A stretch of 15,033 bases of DNA. It comes from Bacteroidaceae bacterium (lineage in GTDB: Bacteria; Bacteroidota; Bacteroidia; Bacteroidales; Bacteroidaceae). This document shows positions 6,150 through 13,920 of the stretch, piece after piece. The first letter of the stretch is position 1. Each line of letters opens with the position of its first letter. A program made the position numbers and the translations under genes. The stretch covers positions 1-15,033 of the forward strand of contig JAFUNW010000121.1 of the NCBI GenBank assembly GCA_017472905.1, written 5' to 3'. Below the pieces are notes generated by a model, which saw nothing but the letters and a program-made list of their open reading frames with translations, did not search any database and was not told the origin of the DNA.

Positions 6150-8192
6150 ATGAAATATTTTCGTTTACTTGTTTTGCATCTTCTGTTTCTGAACCTGGGC
6201 GGCCTCTTTTCGGTCTCATCTGCACAGGAGTACGTGCAGCGCACCAATCTGCCGACCATTTATATCGAAACGTACAACAAGCAAGCCATTACCAGCAAGG
6301 AGAATTATATTTATGCTACGATGTATTACGTAGATGAGGCGGGCATACAGCAGTATGATTCCCTGCAAATACGCGGACGAGGCAACTCCACGTGGAATCT
6401 GGCCAAGAAACCTTACCGAATCAAGTTCAATAAAAAAGAACGAATCTTGGGTGAAGAGCGAGCCAACGCCAAGAGTTGGACTTTGTTGGCCAATTTTGCC
6501 GACAAGACGTTGATTCGCAATGCCGTCACTTCGTGTATCGGTGATTTTCTCGGTCAACCTTTTACGGCAGCTGCACAGTTTGTGGATTTGGTGCTCAACG
6601 GCACTTATTTGGGAAACTATCAGCTTTCTGACCAGATGGAAGTTCGCAAAAAGCGCGTAGACGTCACCGAACAAGAGGAGGTGCTTCCCGAGGGGGCCGA
6701 CATCTCGGGCGGATATTTGGTTGAGGTGGACGGATTTGCTACCGGCGAACCGGTCTATTTCCGTACGAACAAGAACATTCTTATCACCATCAAGTCGCCC
6801 GACAGCGAAGTCATCGTAAACAGCCAAAAGAATTACATCAAAAACTATTTCCAAGAATTTGAAAACGCCCTCTTTTCGACCGATTTCGCCGATAAAGACA
6901 AAGGTTATCGGCCCTATGTCGACTCCTTGACGCTGGCCAGTTGGTATTTGGCTACGGAGCTGTCGGCCAACGTGGACGGTTTTTGGAGTACCTACATGTA
7001 CAAGGAGCAGGGCGACCCGAAACTCTATTGGGGACCGTTGTGGGATTACGACATCGCCTATAACAACTGCAACCGTGTGGGCGATGTGACCAATGCCCTG
7101 ATGCTGAACAAGGGTTTCGGCTCCGACCTGACCAAAGTGTGGATGCTGCAGATGTGGAAAGACCCTTGGTTTGTACGTCTGATTAACCGCACATGGAAAG
7201 AGGCCGTTGGGCGAGGCCTGGAAGAGCATGTCATCAACCACATCGACAGTCTGGCCGCTTTACTCGAAGAGAGTCAGATGGCCAACTTCAAAAAGTGGCG
7301 CATCAATCAGCGCGTTTACAACGAACTGGTTCTCTTCAGTACCTATCAAGAGGGCGTAGAGTATCTGAAAACCTTCATTCGAAACCACATTACTTACTTG
7401 ACAAAAACCTTTGAACAAGCTGCGGCAGACATGGGGGATGTGTTGGAGGAGACTCCGGAATTCGAATTGGACGAAACGTTCTACTACCGCATTTTGAACA
7501 AAGGCAACGGAAACTCGATTGACGCAATAGACGGAGCTACGGGAACCATTTGTACGTGGGCGCCCAACACAGAGCGCGAAACGCAGATGTGGGAAATCCT
7601 CGATGCAGGAAACGGCTATTACCAACTGGTCAATGCCTCCAGCGGGCTGGCCATAACCGATGTGGCCCAATACTCGGCAGGAGTTTATCAGCCCGGATCA
7701 ACCCTGACACAGCAGGTTTTGGTGAAGAGCAATGCCCGTCAGCAGTGGAAATTTGTGCCGATGGGTACGGAAAACAGCTATGTCATAGCCAATCGCCTGA
7801 CCAACTTGGCAATGAACAACTCCGGAAACAATGCAAACAACGGCAACAATGTGTTGAGCTGGAAGAACGATTCCGACAATCCGCAGAAAAATACGCGTCA
7901 GTGGCGCATCGAAAAGTATGAGCCGAAGCCTGTCGATGCAGTGGAAGAGGCTCCCGTACATGCGTGCGAATACGCCGTATTTTATCGCCCCGAACAGCAG
8001 GAAATCTGTTTCGCAGCCGAAGAGGGGGGCGTGTTGAGCGGAACGGCGCGTATCTACAGCATGGAGGGACGCGAGATGATGCGTTTCGATGTGAACGAGA
8101 CCGTAAATGTGGCAGCTCTTCCCGAGGGAATTTACCTGCTTAAGTGGGAGGAAGCCGGACGGACCTATTCGGTTAAGTTCGTGAAACGTTGA
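6150..8192 (+). CDS. Secreted CotH-like protein with ricin-type domain and T9SS-like tail
   Basis: A 680-residue exported protein. A signal peptide (about 1-25, ending SVSSA) leads into a CotH-like domain (about 35-420). This carries the family signatures IRGRGNSTW (about 74-82), KPYRIKF, DLVLNGTYLGNYQL and WGPLWDYDIAYNN (about 295-306); the last holds the acidic residues expected to bind metal and nucleotide in CotH kinases. Residues about 445-590 look like a ricin-B-like carbohydrate-binding repeat (YYRILNKGNGNSIDA, then YYQLVNASSGLAI). The last 75 residues (from about 605) resemble a type IX secretion sorting domain (ARIYSMEGREM, LPEGIYLLKW, YSVKFVKR). A TTG six bases upstream is an alternative start, but the ATG at 6150 gives a clean signal peptide. 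It stands alone with its own promoter and terminator. Kinase activity and substrate are unknown; family members include protein kinases. Confidence 0.85.
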   Translation: MKYFRLLVLHLLFLNLGGLFSVSSAQEYVQRTNLPTIYIETYNKQAITSKENYIYATMYYVDEAGIQQYDSLQIRGRGNSTWNLAKKPYRIKFNKKERILGEERANAKSWTLLANFADKTLIRNAVTSCIGDFLGQPFTAAAQFVDLVLNGTYLGNYQLSDQMEVRKKRVDVTEQEEVLPEGADISGGYLVEVDGFATGEPVYFRTNKNILITIKSPDSEVIVNSQKNYIKNYFQEFENALFSTDFADKDKGYRPYVDSLTLASWYLATELSANVDGFWSTYMYKEQGDPKLYWGPLWDYDIAYNNCNRVGDVTNALMLNKGFGSDLTKVWMLQMWKDPWFVRLINRTWKEAVGRGLEEHVINHIDSLAALLEESQMANFKKWRINQRVYNELVLFSTYQEGVEYLKTFIRNHITYLTKTFEQAAADMGDVLEETPEFELDETFYYRILNKGNGNSIDAIDGATGTICTWAPNTERETQMWEILDAGNGYYQLVNASSGLAITDVAQYSAGVYQPGSTLTQQVLVKSNARQQWKFVPMGTENSYVIANRLTNLAMNNSGNNANNGNNVLSWKNDSDNPQKNTRQWRIEKYEPKPVDAVEEAPVHACEYAVFYRPEQQEICFAAEEGGVLSGTARIYSMEGREMMRFDVNETVNVAALPEGIYLLKWEEAGRTYSVKFVKR

Positions 8193-8303
8193 TGCTATGG
8201 CATCTTTTTGATAGAAGAAGCGGAAAACTGCATGTAGTGGGCTTGTCTGTTCTTCAATAGCCCCTTGAATTCGTAAATTCCGCTCAGTATGAAAATAGGA
8301 TGG

Positions 8304-8346
8304 GTCGCACACTGCTCTTAATCGGACAGTGTGCGGCTCTTTTTTT
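8304..8346 (+). terminator. Rho-independent terminator after the CotH-like gene
   Basis: An 11-bp stem, 8304-8314 with 8327-8337 (core GCACACTG/CAGTGTGC, one G-T wobble), a 12-nt loop, then TCTTTTTTT to 8346. It lies 112 nt after the stop at 8192. Confidence 0.85.
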
Positions 8347-8910
8347 GCTTTATGGTAAGAATTTCGTACTTGAGGAAAACGATGTGTGGTGCGAAAAAAT
8401 TATAAGTATTTTTCAAAAAACAAAAATACGGCTGAAATTCGAGGTCGTTTGGGCTGAAAGAATGCTTTTTCTGTTCGGAAAAAGTGAAAACACAGGTTGT
8501 TTTTCTTCGTTTGACGTTCGTCTCTTTCTGTTTTGCCGTGCAACTCATGTCCAACTGTTGGGCAGCAGATTCTCCTCTGCTGCACGGCAAAAACTCTTCT
8601 GCTGCACGGCAAAACCGGATGAGCGACCGGCAGTTTGAAATGTGGGTGTAAACTGCTGTTGGAGTGCTGCGGACGAATAGAATTTCGTGTTTTTGCAAAA
8701 AATTGTCTGCTGCGGGGGACTTTATGATGCAAAGAGTAAAAAATCAAAACGCATGTTTGCCGAATTTTGTATGCTGAGAGCATTTTTAGCTCTTTAGAGC
8801 CGTTTTTTGAACTTTGGGAAGGGTTTTATAGCCTTGAAATTGCCTTGTTCTCGTTTCTTGAGGGGAGGAGTTGAATCGGGAATATTAACAAAACTTCTGC
8901 TCGTTTTGAT
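8347..8910. other. Long intergenic stretch with no supported gene
   Basis: Apart from the repeat at 8531-8614, I see no gene here. Open frames on both strands (up to 127 residues) cross the cotH terminator or the repeat, are rich in Cys/Arg/Phe and have no recognisable domain, ribosome site or promoter. A small hairpin, GCTC-TTTA-GAGC near 8789-8800, is followed by CGTTTTTT and could be a weak plus-strand terminator. Confidence 0.5.
8531..8614. repeat. 22-bp tandem duplication with an inverted copy nearby
   Basis: Two adjacent 22-bp units, 8571-8592 and 8593-8614, differ at only two positions and share CTTCTGCTGCACGGCAAAA-type cores. Both units end in TGCACGGCAAAA. Its exact reverse complement, TTTTGCCGTGCA, is at 8531-8542, so the upstream copy can pair with either unit. 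A second inverted pair, GCAGCAG (8562-8568) and CTGCTGC (8577-8583), competes with it. This may be a dispersed intergenic repeat of the genome. No transcript or gene is evident. Confidence 0.6.
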
Positions 8911-8945
8911 AAAAAAATCGGCCTCTCTTTCACAAGAGAAGCCGA
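8911..8945 (-). terminator. Rho-independent terminator of gdhA
   Basis: Reading on the minus strand, a stem formed by 8918-8929 and 8934-8945 (one internal mismatch, 4-nt loop) is followed by seven T residues (plus A at 8911-8917). It lies 127 nt after the gdhA stop at 9073, so the messenger has a long 3' tail. Confidence 0.85.
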
Positions 8946-8969
8946 CCCAACAAATTAAATCACTATGGT

Positions 8970-9052
8970 GTAAAAAAGGAGTCTTTTTACGTCTGCAAGC
9001 CGTTAGCTATGAGCAAAGAGTTTTTTATAGAACGGTCCGGAATGGCTTGCAG
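8970..9052 (-). other. Structured 3' untranslated region of gdhA: two extra hairpins
   Basis: Between the gdhA stop and its terminator lie two more inverted repeats. CTGCAAGCC at 8993-9001 pairs with GGCTTGCAG at 9044-9052, and GTAAAAA at 8970-8976 pairs with TTTTTAC at 8984-8990. With the terminator they form three stem-loops in a row. They may stabilise the messenger or release a small RNA; neither is shown by sequence alone. Confidence 0.5.
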
Positions 9053-9072
9053 TTTGTTTATTATCATTCGCG

Positions 9073-10407
9073 TTACACGATGCCTTGTGCCATCATCGCT
9101 TTAGCCACTTTCATGAAGCAGGCGATGTTTGCGCCCTTGACATAATTCACGTAGCCGTCTTCTTCGGTTCCGTATTTCACGCAATTTTCGTGGATGTTCT
9201 CCATGATGTAGTGGAGTTTGTTGTCCACTTCTTCGGAACTCCAAGAGAGACGCTCTGAGTTCTGGCTCATTTCCAAACCTGAAACGGATACACCTCCGGC
9301 ATTGGCGGCTTTACCCGGTGCGTAGAGTATCTTGGCGTCTTGGAACACCTTGATGGCTTCGGGAGTCGAAGGCATGTTGGCTCCTTCGCTGACAGCAATC
9401 ACACCGTTGGCAACCAACTGCTTGGCATGTTCGCCGTTCAACTCGTTTTGAGTGGCTGACGGAAGTGCGATATCGGCTTTCTCGCCCCAAGGTTTCGCAC
9501 CTTCTACGTATTTTACGTTGTATTTTTCTGCATATTCGCGGATACGTCCTCTGTAGAGGTTCTTCAATTCCATGATGTAGTCCAGCTTTTCGCGGTCGAT
9601 ACCGTCCGGATCGTACACATATCCGTCTGAGTCTGACATGGTGAGCACTTTACCACCCAATTGCAGAACCTTTTCGGCTGTGTATTGAGCCACATTTCCG
9701 GAACCGGAGATGAGTACGCTCTTTCCTTTGAGGTCCATTCCTTTGGTTTTAAGCATCTCCATGAGGAAGTAAACGTTTCCGTAACCGGTGGCTTCGGGAC
9801 GGATGAGTGAACCTCCGAACTCGCGGCCTTTTCCGGTAAACGTTCCGGTGAATTCACGGGTCAGTTTCTTGTACATGCCGAACATGTAACCTACTTCACG
9901 GCCACCAACACCGATGTCGCCGGCAGGAACGTCCATGTCCGGACCGATGTGACGCCAAAGCTCCAACATGAATGCTTGACAGAAACGCATAACTTCGCTG
10001 TTGCTCTTTCCACGTGGAGAGAAGTCGGAACCTCCTTTACCTCCACCCATCGGCAGGGTCGTCAGTGAATTCTTGAAAGTTTGCTCGAAAGCAAGGAATT
10101 TCAAAATTCCCAAGTTTACGGAACTGTGGAAACGGATTCCGCCTTTGTAGGGGCCTATGGCATTGTTGTGTTGCACGCGGTATCCCATGTTGGTCTGAAC
10201 GTTTCCTTTGTCATCAACCCATGTAACGCGGAATTGGAATACGCGATCGGGAATGCAGAGGCGTTCAATCAGGTTTACTTTATCGAATTCGGGATGTTTA
10301 TTGTATTCTTCTTCAATGGTTCCAAGTACTTCTTCTACCGCTTGGTGGTATTCCGGTTCATTGGGAAAGCGGCGTTTTAAATCTTCTAAAACTTTTGCAG
10401 CATTCAT
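9073..10407 (-). CDS. gdhA: NADP-type glutamate dehydrogenase
   Basis: Interconverts 2-oxoglutarate plus ammonium and glutamate in the cytoplasm, the main ammonium-assimilation route in Bacteroides. The 444 residues match the usual length of hexameric bacterial enzymes. The substrate domain shows GPYKGGIRFH (Lys88), LAFEQTFKNSL (Lys112), LPMGGGKGGSDF (catalytic Lys124) and PAGDIGVGGRE (Asp164). The Rossmann domain begins at VLISGSGNVAQY (GSGNVA about 235-240), and the second strand ends in SDSDG (about 258-262). The lack of an acidic residue at the key position there favours NADPH over NADH. The ATG at 10407 gives MNAAKVLEDLKRRFPNEPEY, the normal family start. A 14-bp repeat flanks this start codon. 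The gene has its own promoter (10478-10508) and terminator (8911-8945). Confidence 0.97.
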   Translation of the reverse strand: MNAAKVLEDLKRRFPNEPEYHQAVEEVLGTIEEEYNKHPEFDKVNLIERLCIPDRVFQFRVTWVDDKGNVQTNMGYRVQHNNAIGPYKGGIRFHSSVNLGILKFLAFEQTFKNSLTTLPMGGGKGGSDFSPRGKSNSEVMRFCQAFMLELWRHIGPDMDVPAGDIGVGGREVGYMFGMYKKLTREFTGTFTGKGREFGGSLIRPEATGYGNVYFLMEMLKTKGMDLKGKSVLISGSGNVAQYTAEKVLQLGGKVLTMSDSDGYVYDPDGIDREKLDYIMELKNLYRGRIREYAEKYNVKYVEGAKPWGEKADIALPSATQNELNGEHAKQLVANGVIAVSEGANMPSTPEAIKVFQDAKILYAPGKAANAGGVSVSGLEMSQNSERLSWSSEEVDNKLHYIMENIHENCVKYGTEEDGYVNYVKGANIACFMKVAKAMMAQGIV

Positions 10408-10423
10408 AACTTCTAAAACTTTT
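10383..10423 (-). repeat. 14-bp direct repeat flanking the gdhA start codon
   Basis: CTTCTAAAACTTTT (plus strand) occurs at 10383-10396, inside gdhA codons 5-8, and at 10410-10423, in the leader. The copies are 27 bp apart, exactly nine codons. The leader copy supplies the region where a ribosome site would lie. An in-frame TAA at 10426-10428 prevents a longer protein. Confidence 0.75.
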
Positions 10424-10454
10424 ACTTATTGGTTTCGTTATTTGGTTTGTTATT

Positions 10455-10473
10455 GCCTTTCTTTCCGAAAGGC
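10455..10473 (-). other. Hairpin at the predicted 5' end of the gdhA transcript
   Basis: GCCTTTC at 10455-10461 and GAAAGGC at 10467-10473 form a perfect 7-bp stem with a 5-nt loop. The predicted transcription start (about 10471-10473) coincides with the beginning of this stem, so the messenger may begin with a hairpin that protects it from decay. Confidence 0.4.
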
Positions 10474-10477
10474 GGTG

Positions 10478-10508
10478 CAAAAGTATATAAAAGAATTGAA
10501 TCGTACAA
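10478..10508 (-). promoter_or_regulatory. Bacteroides-type promoter of gdhA
   Basis: On the minus strand, TTG (plus CAA at 10506-10508), a 20-nt spacer and TACTTTTG (10478-10485), a full match to TAnnTTTG. The leader to the ATG at 10407 would be about 65 nt. Confidence 0.65.
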
Positions 10509-10614
10509 CAATTTATCAGAAAAAAGCGAGAAAAAAATGCAATTTGTGGTTTTTTATGCCTAAAAAGCGACAAAAAACCACTTAAAATGACTTTTTAAAG
10601 GAAAAAAGTAATTG

Positions 10615-10806
10615 TTATTTTTCGCGTTTGTCGGAACGGAGTGCTTTGTATAGGGGAATAAAGACCAAAGCTCCTGAAATGAGAACGGAAAGTATGAGCG
10701 GCCCATCGATTCGAACGGCTGAAGTGAGAACGAAAAAACAGAGCAAAACCCAAAAAAGCAGTAAGCAGATGGCTTGTGTACGAGTAATGGGACGGCGTTG
10801 ACGCAT
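10615..10806 (-). CDS. Small two-helix membrane protein of unknown function
   Basis: Sixty-three residues that I do not recognise as a characterised family. A basic N-terminus (RQRRPITRT) precedes a first hydrophobic helix (about 11-30). A short loop with one acidic residue (VRIDG) leads to a second helix (about 35-53) and then a basic tail (KALRSDKREK). The charge pattern predicts both ends in the cytoplasm. It lies between the maeB terminator and the gdhA promoter on the same strand as both, 37 nt after the terminator T-run. No clear promoter or ribosome site precedes it, so it may depend on read-through from maeB. The regular membrane topology is the reason to treat it as real. Confidence 0.6.
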   Translation of the reverse strand: MRQRRPITRTQAICLLLFWVLLCFFVLTSAVRIDGPLILSVLISGALVFIPLYKALRSDKREK

Positions 10807-10843
10807 GGTAGTGTCTATATATAATATGGTGTATGTAATGGAT

Positions 10844-10907
10844 AAAAAAAAAGAGTTATGAACAGAAACTCCGGAACGAATCCTTCGTTTTTAGTTCATA
10901 ACTCTTT
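10844..10907 (-). terminator. Strong rho-independent terminator of maeB
   Basis: A perfect 14-bp inverted repeat (10850-10863 with 10894-10907; AAAGAGTTATGAAC on the plus strand), with nine T residues following on the minus strand (plus A at 10844-10852). The 30-nt loop holds its own small hairpin (AACGAA-TCC-TTCGTT). It starts 13 nt after the maeB stop. Confidence 0.9.
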
Positions 10908-10919
10908 GTAGGAGATCGA

Positions 10920-13202
10920 TTATTTTTTCATTTTCTTGGCTACGATGGCGTCAATTACGGCTACGGCCGTTGTATTTACGATGTCGCGCACAGAACTTTC
11001 AATGTCGGTAAAGTGAATCGGCTTGTTCAATCCCATTTGAATCGGACCGATAACTTCGGTTTCTCCCATAGCTTGGATAAGCTGGTAGGCTGAGTTTGCC
11101 GAACTTAGGTTAGGGAATATGAGGGTGTTTACCTCTTTTCCATTAAGTCGGGTGAAAGGATATTTCTCATCGCGCAACTTGGTGTTCATCGCGAAGTTGA
11201 CTTGCATTTCACCATCAATAGCCCATTCGGGATACTTCGTTTGCAGGTAATCGACCGCATCGTGTACCTTTGCAGGGCTTCCGGATTGGTCTGAACCGAA
11301 GTTCGAATAAGAAAGCATAGCCATTACGGGGGTATGATTGAAGAAGCGGACGGTGTTTTCAGCCAATCGTGCTACGTCAATCAGCGTCTCGGTGCTGGGG
11401 TGACGGTTGATAAGTGTGTCGGCAAGGAAGTAAGTACCTTTTTTGGAGTTAATGATGTGCATGGTTCCGAAGTGCTTATATTCCGGTTGTATGCCGATAA
11501 CCTCTTTTGCCACCTTGATGGTGTTGCTGTACTTGGTGTAAAGTCCGGTGATGAATGCATCGGCTTCGCCTGTTTCAACCATCATCATGCCGAAATAGTT
11601 GCGCTCAAACATTTTATCGTTGGCCTCTTGGAAGTTTGCTCCCTCACGTGCACGTTTTTCACAGAGTATGCGTGCATAACGCTCGCGGCGGGCAGCTTCG
11701 TTCGGATGTCGCAAGTTGACGATTTCGATTCCTTCGAGGCTGAGGTCCAGCTCTTTAGCCAATTTGTTGATGGCTTCATCATTACCCAATACGATGGGAT
11801 GACAGATTCCCTCTGCCTTGGCTTCAACTGCCGCTTTTAGCATGTTGGGGTGAATACCTTCGGCAAACACAACCCGTTGCGGATTGAGGCGTGCCGTTTC
11901 GCGAAGTTGGCGGGTCAGCTTGCTTTCTTGTCCCATCAATTCTTTTAAATGTTGGCGATAGGATTCCCAATCGGTGATGGGTTTGCGTGCTACTCCGCTT
12001 TCGATTGCAGCCTTGGCTACAGCCATAGACACTTCGGTAATGAGACGCGGATCGACCGGTTTGGGAATGAAATAATCCGGACCGAAAGTGAAATTGTTTA
12101 CGTGGTAAACTTCGTTTACTACGTCCGGAACCGGTTGTTTGGCCAATGCTGCTATGGCACGTACGGCTGCCAGCTTCATCTCTTCGTTAATGGCTGTAGA
12201 TGCTACATCAAGTGCTCCTCGGAAGATGTAGGGGAATCCGATAACGTTGTTAATCTGGTTCGGATAGTCCGAACGGCCGGTTGACATTAATACATCCGGA
12301 CGTGCGGACATTGCATCTTCGTATGAAATTTCCGGAACCGGGTTGGCCAATGCGAAAACAATGGGGTGATCGGCCATAGAACGTACCATATCTTGTGTAA
12401 GCACGTTGCCTTTGGAGAGTCCCAAGAAGACGTCTGCTCCGCGAACGGCCTCTTCCAACGTGTGCAGGTCGCGGCGGTCTGTGGCAAAATAGCGTTTGGT
12501 TGCATCCAAATTCTCGCGGTCGCTGGTGATGACCCCTTTGGAGTCTAACATGATGATGTTTTCGTGTGTTGCACCCAATGCTTCATAGAGTTTGGTGCAG
12601 GAGATGGCTGCTGCGCCTGCTCCGTTGACTACGATGCGTACGTCTTCAATCTTTTTTCCGGCTACTTCCAAAGCGTTCAGCAGTCCGGCGGATGAGATGA
12701 TGGCTGTTCCGTGTTGGTCATCGTGCATAACGGGGATGTCCAACTCTTCCTTGAGTCGGCGTTCAATCTCAAAACATTCCGGAGCCTTGATGTCTTCCAG
12801 ATTTATTCCTCCGAAAGTGGGGGCTATCGCTTTTACGGCTTCAACAAAGCGGTCGACATCCTTTTCGTTTACTTCAATGTCAAACACATCAATGCCTCCA
12901 TATATCTTGAAAAGCAGACCTTTTCCCTCCATGACAGGTTTGCCGGCCATAGCGCCGATGTCTCCTAGACCTAATACGGCTGTTCCGTTTGAAATGACGG
13001 CTACCAAATTTCCTTTGGCAGTATATTTATAAGCATCTTGAGGATTCTTTTCTATTTCCAGACAGGGCTCGGCCACACCGGGTGAGTAGGCCAGCGACAG
13101 GTCGGTCTGAGTACTGTAGGGTTTGGTGGGAACCACCTCGATTTTTCCGGGCTTGCCTTGTGAGTGATAGAGCAGTGCCGCTTCTTTTGTAATCTTTACC
13201 AT
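10920..13202 (-). CDS. maeB: NADP-dependent malic enzyme fused to a phosphotransacetylase-like domain
   Basis: Oxidative decarboxylation of malate to pyruvate with NADPH formation, in the cytoplasm. The 760 residues match the MaeB architecture. The malic enzyme part (about 1-430) has [15 protein letters not shown] with the catalytic Tyr39, MEGKGLLFK with the catalytic Lys94, metal ligands around [13 protein letters not shown] (Glu136, Asp137) and MHDDQHGTA (Asp161, Asp162), and the nucleotide loop [11 protein letters not shown] (about 191-201). The rest (about 440-760) is a phosphotransacetylase-like domain starting near [13 protein letters not shown]. In studied MaeB proteins this domain is regulatory, sensing acetyl-CoA, and is not a working transacetylase. 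The ATG at 13202 gives the standard start. It is a separate unit with a strong terminator; a -7 box match lies 72 nt upstream. Confidence 0.95.
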   Translation of the reverse strand: MVKITKEAALLYHSQGKPGKIEVVPTKPYSTQTDLSLAYSPGVAEPCLEIEKNPQDAYKYTAKGNLVAVISNGTAVLGLGDIGAMAGKPVMEGKGLLFKIYGGIDVFDIEVNEKDVDRFVEAVKAIAPTFGGINLEDIKAPECFEIERRLKEELDIPVMHDDQHGTAIISSAGLLNALEVAGKKIEDVRIVVNGAGAAAISCTKLYEALGATHENIIMLDSKGVITSDRENLDATKRYFATDRRDLHTLEEAVRGADVFLGLSKGNVLTQDMVRSMADHPIVFALANPVPEISYEDAMSARPDVLMSTGRSDYPNQINNVIGFPYIFRGALDVASTAINEEMKLAAVRAIAALAKQPVPDVVNEVYHVNNFTFGPDYFIPKPVDPRLITEVSMAVAKAAIESGVARKPITDWESYRQHLKELMGQESKLTRQLRETARLNPQRVVFAEGIHPNMLKAAVEAKAEGICHPIVLGNDEAINKLAKELDLSLEGIEIVNLRHPNEAARRERYARILCEKRAREGANFQEANDKMFERNYFGMMMVETGEADAFITGLYTKYSNTIKVAKEVIGIQPEYKHFGTMHIINSKKGTYFLADTLINRHPSTETLIDVARLAENTVRFFNHTPVMAMLSYSNFGSDQSGSPAKVHDAVDYLQTKYPEWAIDGEMQVNFAMNTKLRDEKYPFTRLNGKEVNTLIFPNLSSANSAYQLIQAMGETEVIGPIQMGLNKPIHFTDIESSVRDIVNTTAVAVIDAIVAKKMKK

Positions 13203-13452
13203 AAAAAAAGTTTTTCCTATTTATAATAATGTTAGTAGCACTTGTTTGTTCGCAGGTGCCTGATTTTGGGCTGCAAAGTTAACGATTATTTTGGAAAGGA
13301 GCTGAGCTGCAGCTTCTTTTTTCAGTTATTAATCTGCAATTTATCAAAATTGGAAATAGATGAGGGGTTGATTCTTATTCTTCTTTACTGAATGACGAGG
13401 TGTGTTGTGGGGAGATAAAGAGTAAAGCTGCAATAAAAAAACAAGGGGAGAG
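13203..13452. other. Intergenic region upstream of maeB
   Basis: No gene is supported here. It holds the maeB leader and possible promoter and the two small inverted repeats noted with it. The rest is AT-rich sequence without recognised signals. Confidence 0.5.
13274..13281 (-). promoter_or_regulatory. Possible -7 box of the maeB promoter
   Basis: Reads TAACTTTG on the minus strand, a full match to TAnnTTTG, 72 nt upstream of the maeB ATG. A matching -33 element is not obvious. A 10-bp palindrome (AGCTGCAGCT, 13305-13314) and CAATTT/AAATTG arms (13337-13352) lie upstream and could be regulatory. Confidence 0.4.
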
Positions 13453-13489
13453 AAAAATAAAAGACCACCGGAAACTCCCCGGTGGTCTT
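13453..13489 (-). terminator. Rho-independent terminator after the PII-like gene
   Basis: A perfect 11-bp stem (13461-13471 with 13479-13489; AAGACCACCGG on the plus strand) with a 7-nt loop, followed on the minus strand by TTTATTTTTC (complement of 13451-13460). It lies 31 nt after the stop at 13520 and closes the RND-PII unit. Confidence 0.9.
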
Positions 13490-13519
13490 GCAATTAATTG
13501 TTTTGATGAATGGATGTTA

Positions 13520-13813
13520 TCAGATTGTCTGTTCAACATTCCAAACGAATGCACGCAAACCAAGCATTTCGGTTTCCTTATCCATAGCATGGAGCGCATC
13601 TAGCAGAGGCTGTACACGCGTATCTTCTACAATTGTGATGATGGCTGAACACATGCTGGGCCATGCGTGGCTTCCGTAGTGAGGGTCACCGGTTTTGCTT
13701 CCGCGACCTTGGATTTGCTCGAAGCGGCTGAATCCACGACAGTTGTAACGATCGAGGATCGCCATGATACGTTCGTGAAAAGCTTGATCGTAAGCTATAA
13801 ATACTGATTTCAT
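13520..13813 (-). CDS. PII-like (nitrogen regulatory protein fold) small protein
   Basis: Ninety-seven residues resembling the PII/CutA-like ferredoxin fold. The first strand and helix are KSVFIAYDQAFHERIMAILDR, followed by a loop corresponding to the PII T-loop (about 33-55, GRGSKTGDPHYGSHAWPS), a strand SAIITIVED, a helix VQPLLDALHAMD and the last strand LRAFVWNVEQ. The loop contains His45, Tyr46 and His49 plus Cys55, possible metal ligands. I do not see the ATP-binding signature of classical GlnB/GlnK near the C-terminus. PII relatives linked to efflux pumps are known, so a sensor or modulator of the adjacent RND pump is the best guess. The start overlaps, as ATGA, the stop of a short frame continuing from the pump gene. 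It is shorter than GlnB (112). Confidence 0.75.
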   Translation of the reverse strand: MKSVFIAYDQAFHERIMAILDRYNCRGFSRFEQIQGRGSKTGDPHYGSHAWPSMCSAIITIVEDTRVQPLLDALHAMDKETEMLGLRAFVWNVEQTI

Positions 13814-13902
13814 ATTCTTATGCGGGTTGCTTGATGGTCGGCTATTGATGGTAGAGCGATGGATTCAATACGCTCTTCGGTAACAACCTGACGCTCTCTC
13901 AT
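13810..13902 (-). other. Possible 30-codon frame between the pump and PII-like genes
   Basis: Starts with ATG at 13902 and ends with TGA at 13810-13812, overlapping the PII-like ATG by ATGA. It lies in the same frame as the pump, whose TAA (13921-13923) is followed by 36 sense codons before this TGA. An open run of that length is expected by chance about one time in six, so this is weak evidence of coding. It may instead reflect translational coupling. Confidence 0.2.
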
Positions 13903-13914
13903 CGATAGCCGACC
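13836..13914 (-). repeat. Long inverted repeat in the RND-PII spacer
   Basis: GGTCGGCTATTGATG at 13836-13850 pairs with CATCGATAGCCGACC at 13900-13914, 14 of 15 bases. The one exception is a wobble on the plus strand and a mismatch in the minus-strand transcript. Inside, AGAGCG at 13853-13858 can pair with CGCTCT at either 13871-13876 or 13892-13897, giving two exclusive folds. It occupies most of the 107-nt gap. Confidence 0.65.
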
Positions 13915-13920
13915 TTCGGA

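Noticed and set aside
6216..7241. 341-codon open frame opposite the CotH-like gene
   Set aside because: It is antisense to a gene with clear signal peptide and family motifs, and its translation shows no recognisable features.
8300..8783. Open frames of 112 to 127 codons on both strands downstream of the CotH-like gene
   Set aside because: They cross the terminator and the repeat, overlap each other, have odd composition and lack domains or expression signals.
11334..11840. 168-codon open frame opposite maeB
   Set aside because: It is a shadow of the conserved transacetylase-like domain, without start signals or domain.
13400..13603. Plus-strand frames across the PII-like gene and its terminator
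   Set aside because: They overlap a perfect minus-strand terminator and a recognisable gene.
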